Source: Halothiobacillus sp.
Lineage (GTDB): Bacteria > Pseudomonadota > Gammaproteobacteria > Halothiobacillales > Halothiobacillaceae
Direction of reading: 5' to 3'
NCBI GenBank assembly: GCA_016278265.1
Contig: JADQCE010000003.1
Location: 372,001 to 436,000 of the forward strand
Length of the DNA stretch: 64,000 bases
Part shown: piece by piece, positions 1 to 9,540 of the stretch
How the letters are laid out: every line of letters starts with the position of its first letter
How positions within the stretch are numbered: the stretch's first letter is position 1
The notes under the pieces: model-generated
The model's database searches: none
Told to the model about the DNA's origin: nothing
The model's input: the letters and a program-made list of their open reading frames with translations, nothing else
Program-made: the position numbers and the translations under genes

Positions 1-1
1 G

Positions 2-217
2 CAGTGTGGCTACTGCCAGTCCGGCCAGATCATGCAGGCCGCCGCGCTGTTGGCCGACACCCCGGATCCGTCCGACGAGGACATCGACCGGGCAATGAAG
101 GGCAACCTCTGCCGCTGCGGGACCTACAACCAGATCCGCGCGGCGATCAAGCATGCCTCGCGGGCCAATATGGCCGGCAACGACGGCCAGGGTATCGACA
201 AGGAGGTCTCGGCATGA
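2..217 (+). CDS. (2Fe-2S)-binding subunit of a molybdenum hydroxylase, C-terminal part
   Basis: Only the end of this gene is in the window; the open frame runs in from the left edge. It carries the C-terminal helical [2Fe-2S] domain of xanthine-oxidase-family small subunits: a CGYCQSG motif (C-X2-C) at the very start and NLCRCGTY (C-X-C) about 30 residues later, which together bind the second cluster. The N-terminal plant-ferredoxin-like domain must lie upstream of the window. Its product would pass electrons to or from the molybdopterin subunit encoded next. The TGA stop overlaps the ATG of that gene (ATGA), so the two are translationally coupled. The family assignment is firm; the substrate cannot be told. 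Confidence 0.93.
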   Translation, partial: QCGYCQSGQIMQAAALLADTPDPSDEDIDRAMKGNLCRCGTYNQIRAAIKHASRANMAGNDGQGIDKEVSA

Positions 218-2361
218 CCACGCGCAGGCAGTTTCTCAAGGTCTCCGCTGCCGTGGGTGGCGGGTTGCTGGTCGGCTTTCGTTTCGGCGCCCCCGAGTCG
301 GCCATGGCCGCCGATGGCACGTCGGGCGCGTCGGGGGCGTCGGGTGTTTTCGAACCCAATGCCTGGATCGAGATGCATCCCGACGGTCGCACGATGCTCA
401 CCATCTCGGGTTCGGAGATGGGCCAGGGCGCGATGACGGTGATCCCGATGATGATCGCCGAGGAACTCGACCTGCCTTGGGGCGAGTTCGATACCCGTTT
501 CGCCCCGGCCGACGAGGCCTACGCGAACCCGGCGCTGGGCAGTCAGGTCACCGGCGGCAGTGCCACCGTGCGCGGCTTTTACACCAAGCTGCGCGAGGTG
601 GGGGCGGCAACCCGCGAGATGCTGATGCAGGCCGCGGCCAATCGCTGGGACGTGCCCTTGACCGATCTGCGCACCGAGCCGGGCGTGGTGGTGCATACCG
701 CCACCGGGCGGCAGGTCGAATACAAGGATCTGGTGGCGGATGCCGCTCAGCTCGAGCCACCGGAAGAGGTCTTCACCAAGGACCGCAAGGACTTCCGCAT
801 CATCGGCAAGCCGACCAAGCGCCTGGATACACCGCAGAAGGTCACCGGCCAGGCGGATTTCGGCATCGATGCCCGCCCCGATGGCTTGTTGCAGGCCAGC
901 ATCGAGCGCTGCCCGGTATTCGGCGGCAAGCTTAAGTCGGTAGACGCCGACGAGGCCCGCAAGGCCGATGGGGTCGAGGACGTGATCGAGCTCGAGCATG
1001 GCGTGGCCGTGCTGGCGCGTGACTGGTGGAGTGCCGACCAGGCGCGCGGCAAGCTCTCGATCGAGTGGGACGAGGGCGATCTGGCCGACCTCGATGACGA
1101 GGCGATCGACGCGCAATTCCAGGAACGGATCAAGAAGGATGCTCGCTCCGCGCGCACCGAGGGGCGTGGTGCCGATGCGCTGGGCAGTGACGAGAACACC
1201 CATAGCGCGACCTATCGCGTGCCCTATCTGGCCCACACCACGATGGAGCCGATGAACGCCACCGCCTCGGTGACCGACGACGGCGTGACCCTGTGGGTGC
1301 CGACCCAGGCACCTGGCTCGGTGCAGCAGGTGGCCGCCGAGGTCGCCGGCGTCGACAAGGAGAAGGTCACGGTGCATACCACCTTCCTCGGCGGCGGTTT
1401 CGGGCGTCGATTCGAGACCGACTTCGTCCGCGAGGCGGTCGAGCTCTCCAAACGCGCCGGTCGCCCGGTCAAGGTGATCTATTCGCGTCCGGACGACGTG
1501 CGCCACGACTTCTATCGGCCGGCGGCCTATAACGAGCTGTCCGCCACCCTGGGTGACGATGGCCTGCCGGTGACCTGGGTGCATCGCATCGCCAGTCCGT
1601 CGATCTGGTCACGTGTCGCCCCGGGCATGGTCAAGGACGGCATCGATCCGGCGGCCATCGAAGGTGCGGCGGATCACCCCTATCAGATCGAGAACATTGC
1701 GGTGTCCTACGCCCAGGTCGATCCGGGTATCCCGGTGGGTTTCTGGCGCTCGGTGGGTCACTCGCACAACGCCTACATCGTCGAGTCGTTTCTCGACGAG
1801 CTTGCCCGTCGGGCCGATGTCGATCCGGTCGAGTACCGGCTGCAATTGCTCGAGGGCGACTCGCGTCACGTCGGCGTGCTAAAGCGCGCCGCCGAGATGG
1901 CCGACTGGGGCGGCGAGGTACCCGAGGGCCGTGCCCGCGGCGTGGCACTGGCCAAGTCGTTCGGCAGCTACTGCGCGCAGGTCGCCGAGGTCTCCATCGA
2001 GGACGGCAAGCCACGGGTGCACAAGGTCTGGTGTGCCTTGGACTGCGGCATCGCGGTCAACCCGGCCGGGGTCGAGCGCCAGGTGCATTCCTCGATCGCC
2101 TACGGTCTGACCGCCGCCCTGTTCGGCAAGATCACCATCAAGAACGGCCGCGTCCAGGAGCAGAACTTCAACGACTACCAGGCCGTGAGCATCGACCAGA
2201 TGCCCGAGGTCGAGGTCGGCATCGTCGATTCGGGCCAGCCGCCGGGCGGCGTGGGCGAGCCGGGGCTGCCGCCGCTGGCACCGGCCGTGGTCAACGCGCT
2301 GGCAAGCCTGACCGGCAAGCCGATCCGCCGGTTGCCGATCGAGCTGGGCGACGAGGCGTGA
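214..2361 (+). CDS. Molybdopterin-binding aldehyde/xanthine-type dehydrogenase large subunit, Tat-exported (IorB-like)
   Basis: The 715-residue protein starts at the ATG overlapping the upstream stop. It opens with a twin-arginine signal (TTRRQFLK, then a hydrophobic stretch and an AMA-A cleavage site near residue 31), so the folded cofactor-loaded enzyme is probably exported. The remainder is the Mo-cofactor-binding region of the isoquinoline 1-oxidoreductase/aldehyde dehydrogenase family, with glycine-rich cofactor loops ([11 protein letters not shown]) and the C-terminal [13 protein letters not shown] segment, whose Glu is the family's catalytic residue. A longer open frame begins at position 4, but the signal peptide and ATGA overlap favour 214. 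The partner electron acceptor and the substrate are unknown; no cytochrome subunit is seen downstream. Confidence 0.93.
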   Translation: MTTRRQFLKVSAAVGGGLLVGFRFGAPESAMAADGTSGASGASGVFEPNAWIEMHPDGRTMLTISGSEMGQGAMTVIPMMIAEELDLPWGEFDTRFAPADEAYANPALGSQVTGGSATVRGFYTKLREVGAATREMLMQAAANRWDVPLTDLRTEPGVVVHTATGRQVEYKDLVADAAQLEPPEEVFTKDRKDFRIIGKPTKRLDTPQKVTGQADFGIDARPDGLLQASIERCPVFGGKLKSVDADEARKADGVEDVIELEHGVAVLARDWWSADQARGKLSIEWDEGDLADLDDEAIDAQFQERIKKDARSARTEGRGADALGSDENTHSATYRVPYLAHTTMEPMNATASVTDDGVTLWVPTQAPGSVQQVAAEVAGVDKEKVTVHTTFLGGGFGRRFETDFVREAVELSKRAGRPVKVIYSRPDDVRHDFYRPAAYNELSATLGDDGLPVTWVHRIASPSIWSRVAPGMVKDGIDPAAIEGAADHPYQIENIAVSYAQVDPGIPVGFWRSVGHSHNAYIVESFLDELARRADVDPVEYRLQLLEGDSRHVGVLKRAAEMADWGGEVPEGRARGVALAKSFGSYCAQVAEVSIEDGKPRVHKVWCALDCGIAVNPAGVERQVHSSIAYGLTAALFGKITIKNGRVQEQNFNDYQAVSIDQMPEVEVGIVDSGQPPGGVGEPGLPPLAPAVVNALASLTGKPIRRLPIELGDEA

Positions 2362-3368
2362 TCCCATCCCCTTCCGCGGCAAACGACCGCCAGGCGGCCC
2401 TGAGCCTGGCGGTCGAGGCGCTCGAGGCGGGCCGCGAGGTGGCGTTGGTCACGGTGCTCGAGACCTACGGGTCGGCGCCCCGTCGTCCCGGCTCGCTGTG
2501 GGTGATCGTCGACCCGGCCGGCCCTCGGTCGTGCCAGGCCGGGTCGATCTCCGGCGGCTGCGTCGAGGACGACCTGCTCGACTGGCTCGCCGCCCACCCG
2601 GACGAGGGGCAGCGAGGCAAGCCGGTGGAACGGCATTTCGATGGCACCACTCACCCGGGGCTGCCCTGTGGCGGGACCCTGTCGGTGCTGGTCGAGTGGC
2701 CTCGGCAGGCGAGCGAACTGCGCCCGGCGCTGGCGGCCGTTTCCCGTCGCGATGCGGTCTGGCGCGAGGTCGATCTGGCCACCGGCCGGGTGGACTTTTA
2801 CTCGATCGATGGCGTGGTGCCGGAATTGCCCAGCCGCGGTGAAAACACCCTGGCAGTGCCCTTCGGTCCAGCGTGGCGGCTGGTGATTATCGGCACCGGC
2901 CCGGTGGCCGAGGCGCTCGGGCCGCAGGCCCTCTCGCTGGGCTTTGAGGTCGACGTCTGTGACCCGCGACCTCACGCCGACTGGTCCGTTGCTGGGGTGA
3001 CGTGGCATCGCGAGGCACCCGAGCGGTTCTTCGCCGCGACCGGGCTGGATGCGCGCACGGCGGTGGTGGCCGTGGCCCACGATCCCCGGCTCGATGATCT
3101 GGCCCTGATGGATGCCCTCGAATCGCCGGCCTTTCACGTCGCCGCCATGGGGGGCGCGGCCACCAGCCGCGCGCGTCGCGACCGGCTGGTGGCCCTCGGC
3201 ATTGATACCGGGCGGCTGCGGGCCCCGGCGGGGCTCGACATCGGCTCGCATACCCCGGCGGAGATCGCGGTGTCGATGGCCGCCGAGCTGGTCGCGGCGC
3301 GTCATCTCGAACGCCAGCGGGCCACCGCGACGCGATCTGCGGCACGTCACGTCCTCGATGCCGGTTGA
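2358..3368 (+). CDS. XdhC/CoxI family molybdenum-enzyme maturation protein
   Basis: 336 residues from a GTG start that overlaps the preceding TGA (GTGA). The N-terminal half is the XdhC/CoxI domain, with the typical SAPRRPG and GSISGGCVEDDLL motifs. The C-terminal half is the Rossmann-like XdhC_C domain (VIIGTGPVAEALG near residue 177). Family members bind Mo cofactor, help sulfurate it and insert it into xanthine-oxidase-type apoenzymes. Its position directly after the large subunit fits maturation of that enzyme. Coupled upstream and downstream by stop/start overlaps, it is clearly part of one operon. Confidence 0.9.
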   Translation: MIPSPSAANDRQAALSLAVEALEAGREVALVTVLETYGSAPRRPGSLWVIVDPAGPRSCQAGSISGGCVEDDLLDWLAAHPDEGQRGKPVERHFDGTTHPGLPCGGTLSVLVEWPRQASELRPALAAVSRRDAVWREVDLATGRVDFYSIDGVVPELPSRGENTLAVPFGPAWRLVIIGTGPVAEALGPQALSLGFEVDVCDPRPHADWSVAGVTWHREAPERFFAATGLDARTAVVAVAHDPRLDDLALMDALESPAFHVAAMGGAATSRARRDRLVALGIDTGRLRAPAGLDIGSHTPAEIAVSMAAELVAARHLERQRATATRSAARHVLDAG

Positions 3369-3936
3369 CGAGGCCCCGCTCGCCGACGTGGCGGGCGTGG
3401 TGCTGGCCGCCGGGCAGGCGCGACGCTTCGGAGCCGACAAGCGCTGGGCGTCCTGGCAGGACGAGCCGCTGCTCGCCCATGTGCTGCGCACCGCTTGGGC
3501 GACCTGCGAGCGCGTGTTAGTGGTCGTCGAGCGGCACGATCCCGCGCTGGACGAGTTGCTGGGGCGGCTGCCGGCCGAGCCGGTGGTCTGTCCCGACGCA
3601 CGCCGAGGCCTGGCATTCAGCCGCCGTTGCGGACTAGACGCCCTGAACGGCGACCCCGGCCTGCGCGGGGTGCTGGTCTTCCTCGGTGACATGCCGGCCA
3701 TTCGTCCCGCCGATGCCCGTCGATTGGGGCGAAGGATGCTCGAGACCGGACTGCCGGTGCGCCCGGTCTATCGCGGCGAACCCGGGCACCCGGTCGCCTG
3801 TCCGGCCCAATGGCTGGCCGAACTGCGCGAGTCGGGGTTTCCGGGCGAGCAGGGGCGCTTGATCGAGTGGGGCCACGTCGGCGTGGTGCGCGATGTCGAC
3901 TATCCAGCCGATTTGTGTCGCTTGGCCGAGCCCTGA
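3358..3936 (+). CDS. MocA-like molybdenum cofactor nucleotidyltransferase
   Basis: 192 residues. The ATG at 3358 lies 11 bases inside the end of the XdhC-like gene. The N-terminus has the NTP-transferase signature VVLAAGQARRFGADKRW, followed by an FLGDMP metal-binding motif and GHPVACPAQW, the pattern of MocA (CTP:molybdopterin cytidylyltransferase) rather than of MobA. MocA attaches CMP to Mo-molybdopterin to make the MCD cofactor used by the xanthine-oxidase family, which matches the operon. CTP rather than GTP specificity is inferred from the motif and the context. Confidence 0.85.
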   Translation: MPVDEAPLADVAGVVLAAGQARRFGADKRWASWQDEPLLAHVLRTAWATCERVLVVVERHDPALDELLGRLPAEPVVCPDARRGLAFSRRCGLDALNGDPGLRGVLVFLGDMPAIRPADARRLGRRMLETGLPVRPVYRGEPGHPVACPAQWLAELRESGFPGEQGRLIEWGHVGVVRDVDYPADLCRLAEP

Positions 3937-4083
3937 TTCAACCAGTGCTCGGCCGAGCGCGTTACCGTTTCGGTTGGCTGTGCTAAGTTTGAATTGATCC
4001 CGGGTAATCGTCGACCAGGCGCCGTGCCCGATGGTCATTGCATTCCAAACGTAGCCTAATCCGCACCTAACGAAGGACCCCGG

Positions 4084-5586
4084 ATGAACGAGCGTCCGTC
4101 AACGAGTCGTGCCACCGAACCTCTGCACGCCTCGCGGCATTGCTTCGCCCAACCCCGCTTCGCCGACGAGTCGGCCGTGCTTGCCGATGCCTATCGCCTG
4201 CTCGATGACGCGGTGATCCGCTATCAGGGTCGTCCGGTTGGCACGATGGCGAGTCTCGATCCGCGCGCCCCGGCCGAGAACTACCGTGATTGCTTTGTGC
4301 GCGACTTTGTCTCGGCGGCGTTTCTGATGCTGCTGGAAGGGCGTTCGGACGTGGTGCGCGAGTTTCTCGCCATGATCCTGCGCATGCGCGGCCAGCAGGA
4401 GGAGCTGGAAGGGCAGCAGGTCGCGCCGGGCGTGCTGCCGGCCTCGTTCCGCGTCATCACCCTCGATGACGGCAGCGAGCAGCTGTCGGCCGACTTCGGC
4501 GACCGCGCCATCGGTCGGGTTGCCCCGGTCGATTCGATGATGTGGTGGGCGGTGTTGCTGCGCGCCTACGTGCGCTACACCGGCGACACGGCGTTCGCCC
4601 ACACCCCGGAGGTCCAGCGTGGCCTGCGCATGATCCTGAGCCTCTGCCTGCAGAGCCGTTTCGAGGTCTTCCCCACCCTGCTGGTGCCGGATGGCTCGTT
4701 CATGGTCGATCGGCGCATGGGCGTCAATGGCCACCCGCTCGAGATCCAGGCGTTGTTCGACATGACCTTGCGCACGGCCGATCTGTTGACCGTCGACGAG
4801 GGCAGCCACTGGCTGATCGACCTGGCCAAGCGCCGTCGCGAGGTGCTGCGCGACTACGTGCGCCGCTACTACTGGCTCGATCTGGACGTGCTCAACGAGG
4901 TGCACCGGTTCTCCACCGAGAAGTTCGGCCACGACGTCGACAATGTCTTCAACATCTACCCCGAGTCGATCCCCGAATGGGTGGCCGACTGGCTGCCCGA
5001 CGACGGCGGCTACTTCGTCGGCAATCTCGGCCCGGGGCGCATCGATTTCCGCTTTTTCTCGCAGGGCAATTTCCTCGCCACGACCACCGGCCTGGCGACT
5101 GCCGAGCAGGGCGGCCTGCTGATGCACACCGTCACCGAGCGTTGGGACGACCTGGTGGGCCAGATGCCGGTCAAGCTGGTCTATCCCCCGGCACGCGGGG
5201 CCGAGTGGCGCCTGATGACCGGCTCGGATCCGAAGAACGTGCCCTGGTCGTATCACAACGGCGGAAACTGGCCGGTGCTGATCTGGCCGATGGTGGCCGC
5301 CGCGCTGGCGACCGACCGCCAGGATCTGGGCGAGCGGGCCTTCCGCATCGCCGAGCGGCGCCTGATGGCCGACAGCTGGCCCGAATATTACGACGGTCGG
5401 CACGGCCGCCTGATTGGTCGCCGTGCCAATCTGCACCAGGTCTGGAGCGCCACCGGGCTGCTGTTGGCCCGCCACCTGCTGGCCAACCCCGAGAGCCTGG
5501 CGGAACTGGGGCTGACCGAGGATGAGGACAGCGCCCCCGGCAATGGACGTGGCGGGGCGGCAGAGCGACATCAGGGAGGTGAGTGA
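4084..5586 (+). CDS. Glycoside hydrolase family 100 (alkaline/neutral invertase-like)
   Basis: 500 residues with no signal peptide, so cytoplasmic. The sequence follows GH100 alkaline/neutral invertases: NYRDCFVRDFVSAAFLML near residue 65, GVLPASFRV, GRVAPVDSMMWWAVLLRAY, and near the end SYHNGGNWPVLIWPM and NLHQVWSATG. GH100 enzymes hydrolyse sucrose to glucose and fructose. The gene ends four bases before sucrose-phosphate synthase, so one operon both makes and cleaves sucrose. A GAAGGA ribosome-binding site precedes the ATG. The 147-base upstream gap should hold the operon promoter. A glucosylglycerate-type substrate cannot be excluded. Confidence 0.87.
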   Translation: MNERPSTSRATEPLHASRHCFAQPRFADESAVLADAYRLLDDAVIRYQGRPVGTMASLDPRAPAENYRDCFVRDFVSAAFLMLLEGRSDVVREFLAMILRMRGQQEELEGQQVAPGVLPASFRVITLDDGSEQLSADFGDRAIGRVAPVDSMMWWAVLLRAYVRYTGDTAFAHTPEVQRGLRMILSLCLQSRFEVFPTLLVPDGSFMVDRRMGVNGHPLEIQALFDMTLRTADLLTVDEGSHWLIDLAKRRREVLRDYVRRYYWLDLDVLNEVHRFSTEKFGHDVDNVFNIYPESIPEWVADWLPDDGGYFVGNLGPGRIDFRFFSQGNFLATTTGLATAEQGGLLMHTVTERWDDLVGQMPVKLVYPPARGAEWRLMTGSDPKNVPWSYHNGGNWPVLIWPMVAAALATDRQDLGERAFRIAERRLMADSWPEYYDGRHGRLIGRRANLHQVWSATGLLLARHLLANPESLAELGLTEDEDSAPGNGRGGAAERHQGGE

Positions 5587-5590
5587 CACC

Positions 5591-7774
5591 ATGGCGAAGA
5601 CGGGAGACAACCACGGACTGTATATCTGCCTGATCAGCGTGCACGGACTGATCCGCGGGCAGAACCTGGAGCTGGGTCGCGACGCCGATACCGGCGGGCA
5701 GACCCTCTACGTGGTCGAGTTGGCGCGAGCGCTGGCGCGTCGTCCCGAGGTGACCCGCGTCGACTTGTTCACCCGGCGGGTGATCGATCCGCGCGTGGAT
5801 GCCGACTACGCCCGGCCCGAGGAAGACCTGGGCGACAACGCCCACATCATCCGTATCGATGCCGGTCCCGAGGAGTACCTGCCCAAGGAGCGGCTCTGGG
5901 ACTACCTCAACTGCTTTGTCGACGGCGCGCTGGCCCACATCGATCGGATCGGCCGAACGCCGACGCTGATCCACAGCCATTACGCCGATGCCGGTTACGT
6001 CGGCGTGCGACTGGCCCATCATCTGGGCGTGCCGCTGGCGCACACCGGGCATTCGCTGGGACGCGTCAAGCGCCGCCGCCTGCTGGCGCGGGGCGAGAGC
6101 AGCGAGACGATCGAATCGACCTACGCCATGTCCACCCGGGTCCGGGCCGAGGAGGAGGTGCTGATCGCCGCGGACATGGTGGTGGTCAGTACCGGCCAGG
6201 AGATCGAGGAGCAGTATGGGCTCTACGACTGGGCCGACCCCGAGAAGATGACGGTGATCCCGCCCGGCGTGAACCTCGAACGTTTCTCCCCGCCGCCGGA
6301 GCAGTTCGATCCGGCGATCTGTGACGATCTGCGTCGCTTCCTGCGCGAGCCCGAGCGACCGATGGTGCTGGCGCTGTCCCGACCCGACGAGCGCAAGAAC
6401 ATCGCCACCCTGATCGAGGCGTTCGGCGCGCACCCCAGGCTGCGCGAGCAGGCGAATCTGGTGATCATTGCCGGCAACCGCGACGACATCCGCGACATGG
6501 ATGCCGGGCCGCGCAAGGTGCTCACCGATATCTTGCTGCTGATCGACTATCACGACCTCTACGGGGTGGCCGCCTACCCGCGTCACCACCAGTCCGATGA
6601 CGTGCCCGATCTCTACCGGCTGGTCACCCGCAGCGGCGGGGTGTTCATCAACCCGGCGCTGACCGAACCGTTCGGCCTGACCCTGATCGAGGCCGCCGCC
6701 GCCGGGGCGCCGATCCTGGCGACCGAGGACGGCGGGCCGCGCGACATCATCGCCGCCTGCGAGAACGGCGAGCTGATCGACCCCCTGGACGCCGAGGGCA
6801 TCGGCGAACGGATTGCCGCCCTGCTCGAGGACCGCGAGCGCTGGCAGCGCTACTCGCAAAACGGCATTCGGCGCGTGCGCGAGTGCTACGCCTGGGATGC
6901 CCACGTCGAGAGCTACCTGGCCCGCGTGTCCACCCTGTTCGAGGGCGAGCGTCGGGTGGCGCGCCCCAGCCTGCCGGAACACATGCTCACCCAGGTCGAC
7001 CGGGCGCTGGTGGTCGAGTTGGCGGCGTTGGGCGATTCCACCGATGCCACCACGCGCCGGCGCTTGGTCGAGACATTGCGCGCCCATCGTCGGCAGGCCG
7101 GCTTTGCGGTGGTCTCCGATCGGCCACGCCGCGAGGTGCTCAGCGCGCTCAAGGAATTGGGCGTGCCCACACCCGACGTGCTGATCACCCGGGGTGGTAC
7201 GCAGATCCACTACGGCCCACGGCTGTCGCGCGACGAAGGCTGGAGTCGCCATATCGGCTACGCCTGGCAACCGGATCGCGTCTACAACCTGCTGGCCCGG
7301 ACGCCCGGCGTCGAATTGCGTTCCCGGGCGGTGCAGGGGGTGCATGCCGTGCATGCCTTTATCGCCGATCCCGACGTGTTCCCGGGCTTCGAGCACCTGG
7401 AGAACGAGCTGCATCAACTCGACATCCACGCCAACCTGGTGCGCCTGTCGCGCAACGAACTGCTGGCCATGCCGGTGCGCGCCTCCAAGGGCTTCGCCCT
7501 GCGTTACTTCGCCACGCAGTGGGGCATTGCCCTCGACCACCTGCTGGTGGCCGGCGGCGTCGCGACCGACGAGGACATGTTGCGTGGTAACCCGCTCGGG
7601 GCGGTGGTCACGCCCGACGGGGCGCGTGAACTCCCGGGCCTGACGGATCTCGATCGGGTCATATTCACGCGGGCGCATGGGCCGATGGGCGTGCTCGAGG
7701 CGATCGAACACTACGATTTCTTCGGCGCCTGTGCCCTGCCCGAGGAGCGATCCGACAACGGGGGTTCGCCATGA
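5591..7774 (+). CDS. sps: Sucrose-phosphate synthase with C-terminal phosphatase-like domain
   Basis: 727 residues. The first ~470 form a GT4 glycosyltransferase: the sucrose-synthase-type start HGLIRGQNLELGRDADTGGQ, HSHYADAGYVG, HTGHSLGR, LSRPDERKN, and the UDP-glucose-binding TEPFGLTLIEAAAAG segment. It makes sucrose-6-phosphate from UDP-glucose and fructose-6-phosphate. The last ~230 residues resemble sucrose-phosphate phosphatase (ITRGGTQIHYG), but the expected DxDxT nucleophile motif is replaced by ALVVELAALGD. This domain is therefore probably inactive, as in other SPS proteins, and the phosphatase step falls to the next gene. An AGGGAGG stretch before the ATG serves as ribosome-binding site. 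The stop overlaps the next start. Confidence 0.93.
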   Translation: MAKTGDNHGLYICLISVHGLIRGQNLELGRDADTGGQTLYVVELARALARRPEVTRVDLFTRRVIDPRVDADYARPEEDLGDNAHIIRIDAGPEEYLPKERLWDYLNCFVDGALAHIDRIGRTPTLIHSHYADAGYVGVRLAHHLGVPLAHTGHSLGRVKRRRLLARGESSETIESTYAMSTRVRAEEEVLIAADMVVVSTGQEIEEQYGLYDWADPEKMTVIPPGVNLERFSPPPEQFDPAICDDLRRFLREPERPMVLALSRPDERKNIATLIEAFGAHPRLREQANLVIIAGNRDDIRDMDAGPRKVLTDILLLIDYHDLYGVAAYPRHHQSDDVPDLYRLVTRSGGVFINPALTEPFGLTLIEAAAAGAPILATEDGGPRDIIAACENGELIDPLDAEGIGERIAALLEDRERWQRYSQNGIRRVRECYAWDAHVESYLARVSTLFEGERRVARPSLPEHMLTQVDRALVVELAALGDSTDATTRRRLVETLRAHRRQAGFAVVSDRPRREVLSALKELGVPTPDVLITRGGTQIHYGPRLSRDEGWSRHIGYAWQPDRVYNLLARTPGVELRSRAVQGVHAVHAFIADPDVFPGFEHLENELHQLDIHANLVRLSRNELLAMPVRASKGFALRYFATQWGIALDHLLVAGGVATDEDMLRGNPLGAVVTPDGARELPGLTDLDRVIFTRAHGPMGVLEAIEHYDFFGACALPEERSDNGGSP

Positions 7775-8664
7775 GCGAGCTGGCGCCGATCCTGTTGTGC
7801 TGTGACCTCGACCGCACGTTGATCCCCAATGGCAGCGCCGAGGAATCGCGCGACGCCCGGCCACGATTGGCGCGCTTTTGTGCCCAGCCGGCGGTCGAGC
7901 TGGTGTTCGTTTCCGGCCGGGACCTTCAGCTGGTGCTCGACGGCATCGACGAGTGGTCCCTGCCGCAGCCGGACTACATCATCGGTGACGTGGGCACCAC
8001 GATCTACGCGCCGCGCTCGCAGGCCGGCCATGGGGATGGTGACTGGGTCCATTGGCCGGCCTGGACCGATCAGATTGCCCCGGCCTGGAACGGGCTGATG
8101 CACGACGACGTGACCCACATCTTCGCCGACATTTCCGCCATCCGGCCTCAGGAGACGGTCAAGCAGGGGGCGTTCAAGGCGAGCTATTACGTCGACCGGC
8201 AGGCGAATCAGGAGGTGCTCGACGCCGAGCTACACGGTCGGCTGTGGCGCAACGGGGTCGACGCGCGGCTGGTCTGGTCGCTCGACGAGGCGGCCGACGT
8301 GTTGTTGCTCGACGTGTTGCCGACCAGCGCCAGCAAGTTGCACGCGATCGAGTTCCTCATCCAGCACCTGTCCTTCGACGAGAGCCGGGCGATATTTGCC
8401 GGCGATTCGGGCAACGATCTTCACGCCCTCGGCAGCCACATCAACGGCGTGCTGGTGGCCAATGCCGATCCGGCGGTCAAGGCGCGTGCTCGCAAATTGG
8501 TGCGGGCCGGGGCCCTGGAGGACACGCTCTATCTGGCGCAGGGCGGGCTGTTCGGCATGAACGGCAATTACGCCGCCGGCGTGCTCGAGGGGGTGGTGCA
8601 TTACCTGCCCGAAACCCGTGAGTACATGACGCTGGCGGCGAATTCCCACGAGGCCCCGGGTTGA
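7771..8664 (+). CDS. Sucrose-6-phosphate phosphatase (HAD superfamily)
   Basis: 297 residues, with its ATG overlapping the SPS stop (ATGA). It has an intact HAD nucleophile motif (CCDLDRTLIPN, residues ~11-21), SGRDLQLV as the second motif and GDSGNDLHAL as the metal-binding motif, as in cyanobacterial and plant S6PP. It removes phosphate from sucrose-6-phosphate, pulling the SPS reaction forward. An active S6PP beside an SPS with a degenerate phosphatase domain is the expected division of labour. The product, sucrose, would be a compatible solute. Confidence 0.92.
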   Translation: MSELAPILLCCDLDRTLIPNGSAEESRDARPRLARFCAQPAVELVFVSGRDLQLVLDGIDEWSLPQPDYIIGDVGTTIYAPRSQAGHGDGDWVHWPAWTDQIAPAWNGLMHDDVTHIFADISAIRPQETVKQGAFKASYYVDRQANQEVLDAELHGRLWRNGVDARLVWSLDEAADVLLLDVLPTSASKLHAIEFLIQHLSFDESRAIFAGDSGNDLHALGSHINGVLVANADPAVKARARKLVRAGALEDTLYLAQGGLFGMNGNYAAGVLEGVVHYLPETREYMTLAANSHEAPG

Positions 8665-9470
8665 CGGTCTGGCGCTGGCTCGCCGGTCTGTTCGGTCGAG
8701 GCGCTCACGATGTGATTGAGATTCCGCCCCGTGCATGGGCAGCCCTGTGCGCTCAACTGCCGGAACTGGCGGCCCTGTCGACCGAGGACCGCGAGCGCCT
8801 GCGGCCGTTGGCCGGTCGGTTCCTTGCCGGTCGGCCGTTTTACGCCGGCGGGGCGATGGAGCTCACGGATACCATGCAACTGCGGATTGCCGCACTGGCG
8901 AGCCTGCCGGTGCTCTCGCTGGGGATGGATTGGCTGGCGGGCATCCGTTCGGTGGTGGTCTATGCCGATGCCTTTGAGGTCGATCACGAGGAGGTCGACG
9001 AGGCCGGCGTGGTGCACCACGTGCGCGACCTGCGCGCCGGCGAGGCCTGGTCCCATGGCACGCTGGTGCTTTCCTGGGCGGATATCGAGGCCGGTCTCGA
9101 TCCGGATTACGCCGCCAGTGTGGTGATCCACGAGGTGGCGCATTTCATCGACGGGGCCAATGGCGCGGAAAACGGCTTCCCGCCGCTGGGCAAGGGACAT
9201 GACCGCGCCCGCTGGACGCATGACTTCCAGGCGGCCTTCGACCGGCTCAATCGAGAGGTCGATATGGGGAGGGAGCCGGCGATCGACCCGTACGCGGCCA
9301 CCAATCCGGCCGAGTTCTTTGCCGTGCTCTCCGAGTGTTTCTTCCGGCTTCCCGATGCGCTGTGGCACTTCGATGCCGCGCTATACGAGCATCTCTCACG
9401 CTTCTACGGCCAGGACCCGCGGACGCGATTCGCCGCCCTTTCGGCTGGCAAAATCCCCGCAGGGGTCTAA
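8661..9470 (+). CDS. mtfA: MtfA-like zinc peptidase (M90 family)
   Basis: 269 residues from a TTG start overlapping the preceding TGA (TTGA). The zinc-peptidase motif HEVAH is at residues 157-161, followed by FIDG and later NPAEFFAVLSECFF, which supplies the third ligand, as in MtfA. In E. coli MtfA binds the glucose repressor Mlc and affects the phosphotransferase system. Its place as the last gene of the sucrose operon suggests a link to sugar metabolism, but no target can be named. A perfect 8-bp hairpin follows about 15 bases after the stop. Confidence 0.85.
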   Translation: MTVWRWLAGLFGRGAHDVIEIPPRAWAALCAQLPELAALSTEDRERLRPLAGRFLAGRPFYAGGAMELTDTMQLRIAALASLPVLSLGMDWLAGIRSVVVYADAFEVDHEEVDEAGVVHHVRDLRAGEAWSHGTLVLSWADIEAGLDPDYAASVVIHEVAHFIDGANGAENGFPPLGKGHDRARWTHDFQAAFDRLNREVDMGREPAIDPYAATNPAEFFAVLSECFFRLPDALWHFDAALYEHLSRFYGQDPRTRFAALSAGKIPAGV

Positions 9471-9484
9471 GGTCTGGCACAGGC

Positions 9485-9503
9485 CCGGCGCCATAGGCGC
9501 CGG
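9485..9503. repeat. Perfect hairpin between mtfA and bfr
   Basis: CCGGCGCC, a three-base loop ATA, then GGCGCCGG. The stem is followed by AAAAGATTTCC on the plus strand, so there is no clear U tract. It may end the sucrose operon weakly or act as an RNA structure or operator before bfr. Confidence 0.45.
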
Positions 9504-9540
9504 AAAAGATTTCCACTCGTTTCACGGAGGGCTACCACCG

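Noticed and set aside
5171-7864. 897-codon open frame on the minus strand opposite the GH100 and SPS genes
   Set aside because: It is antisense to two well-supported enzyme genes, has no family motifs and arises from high-GC codon bias leaving the opposite frame free of stops. The same applies to the long antisense frames at 124-1584, 2175-3701 and 59121-61163.
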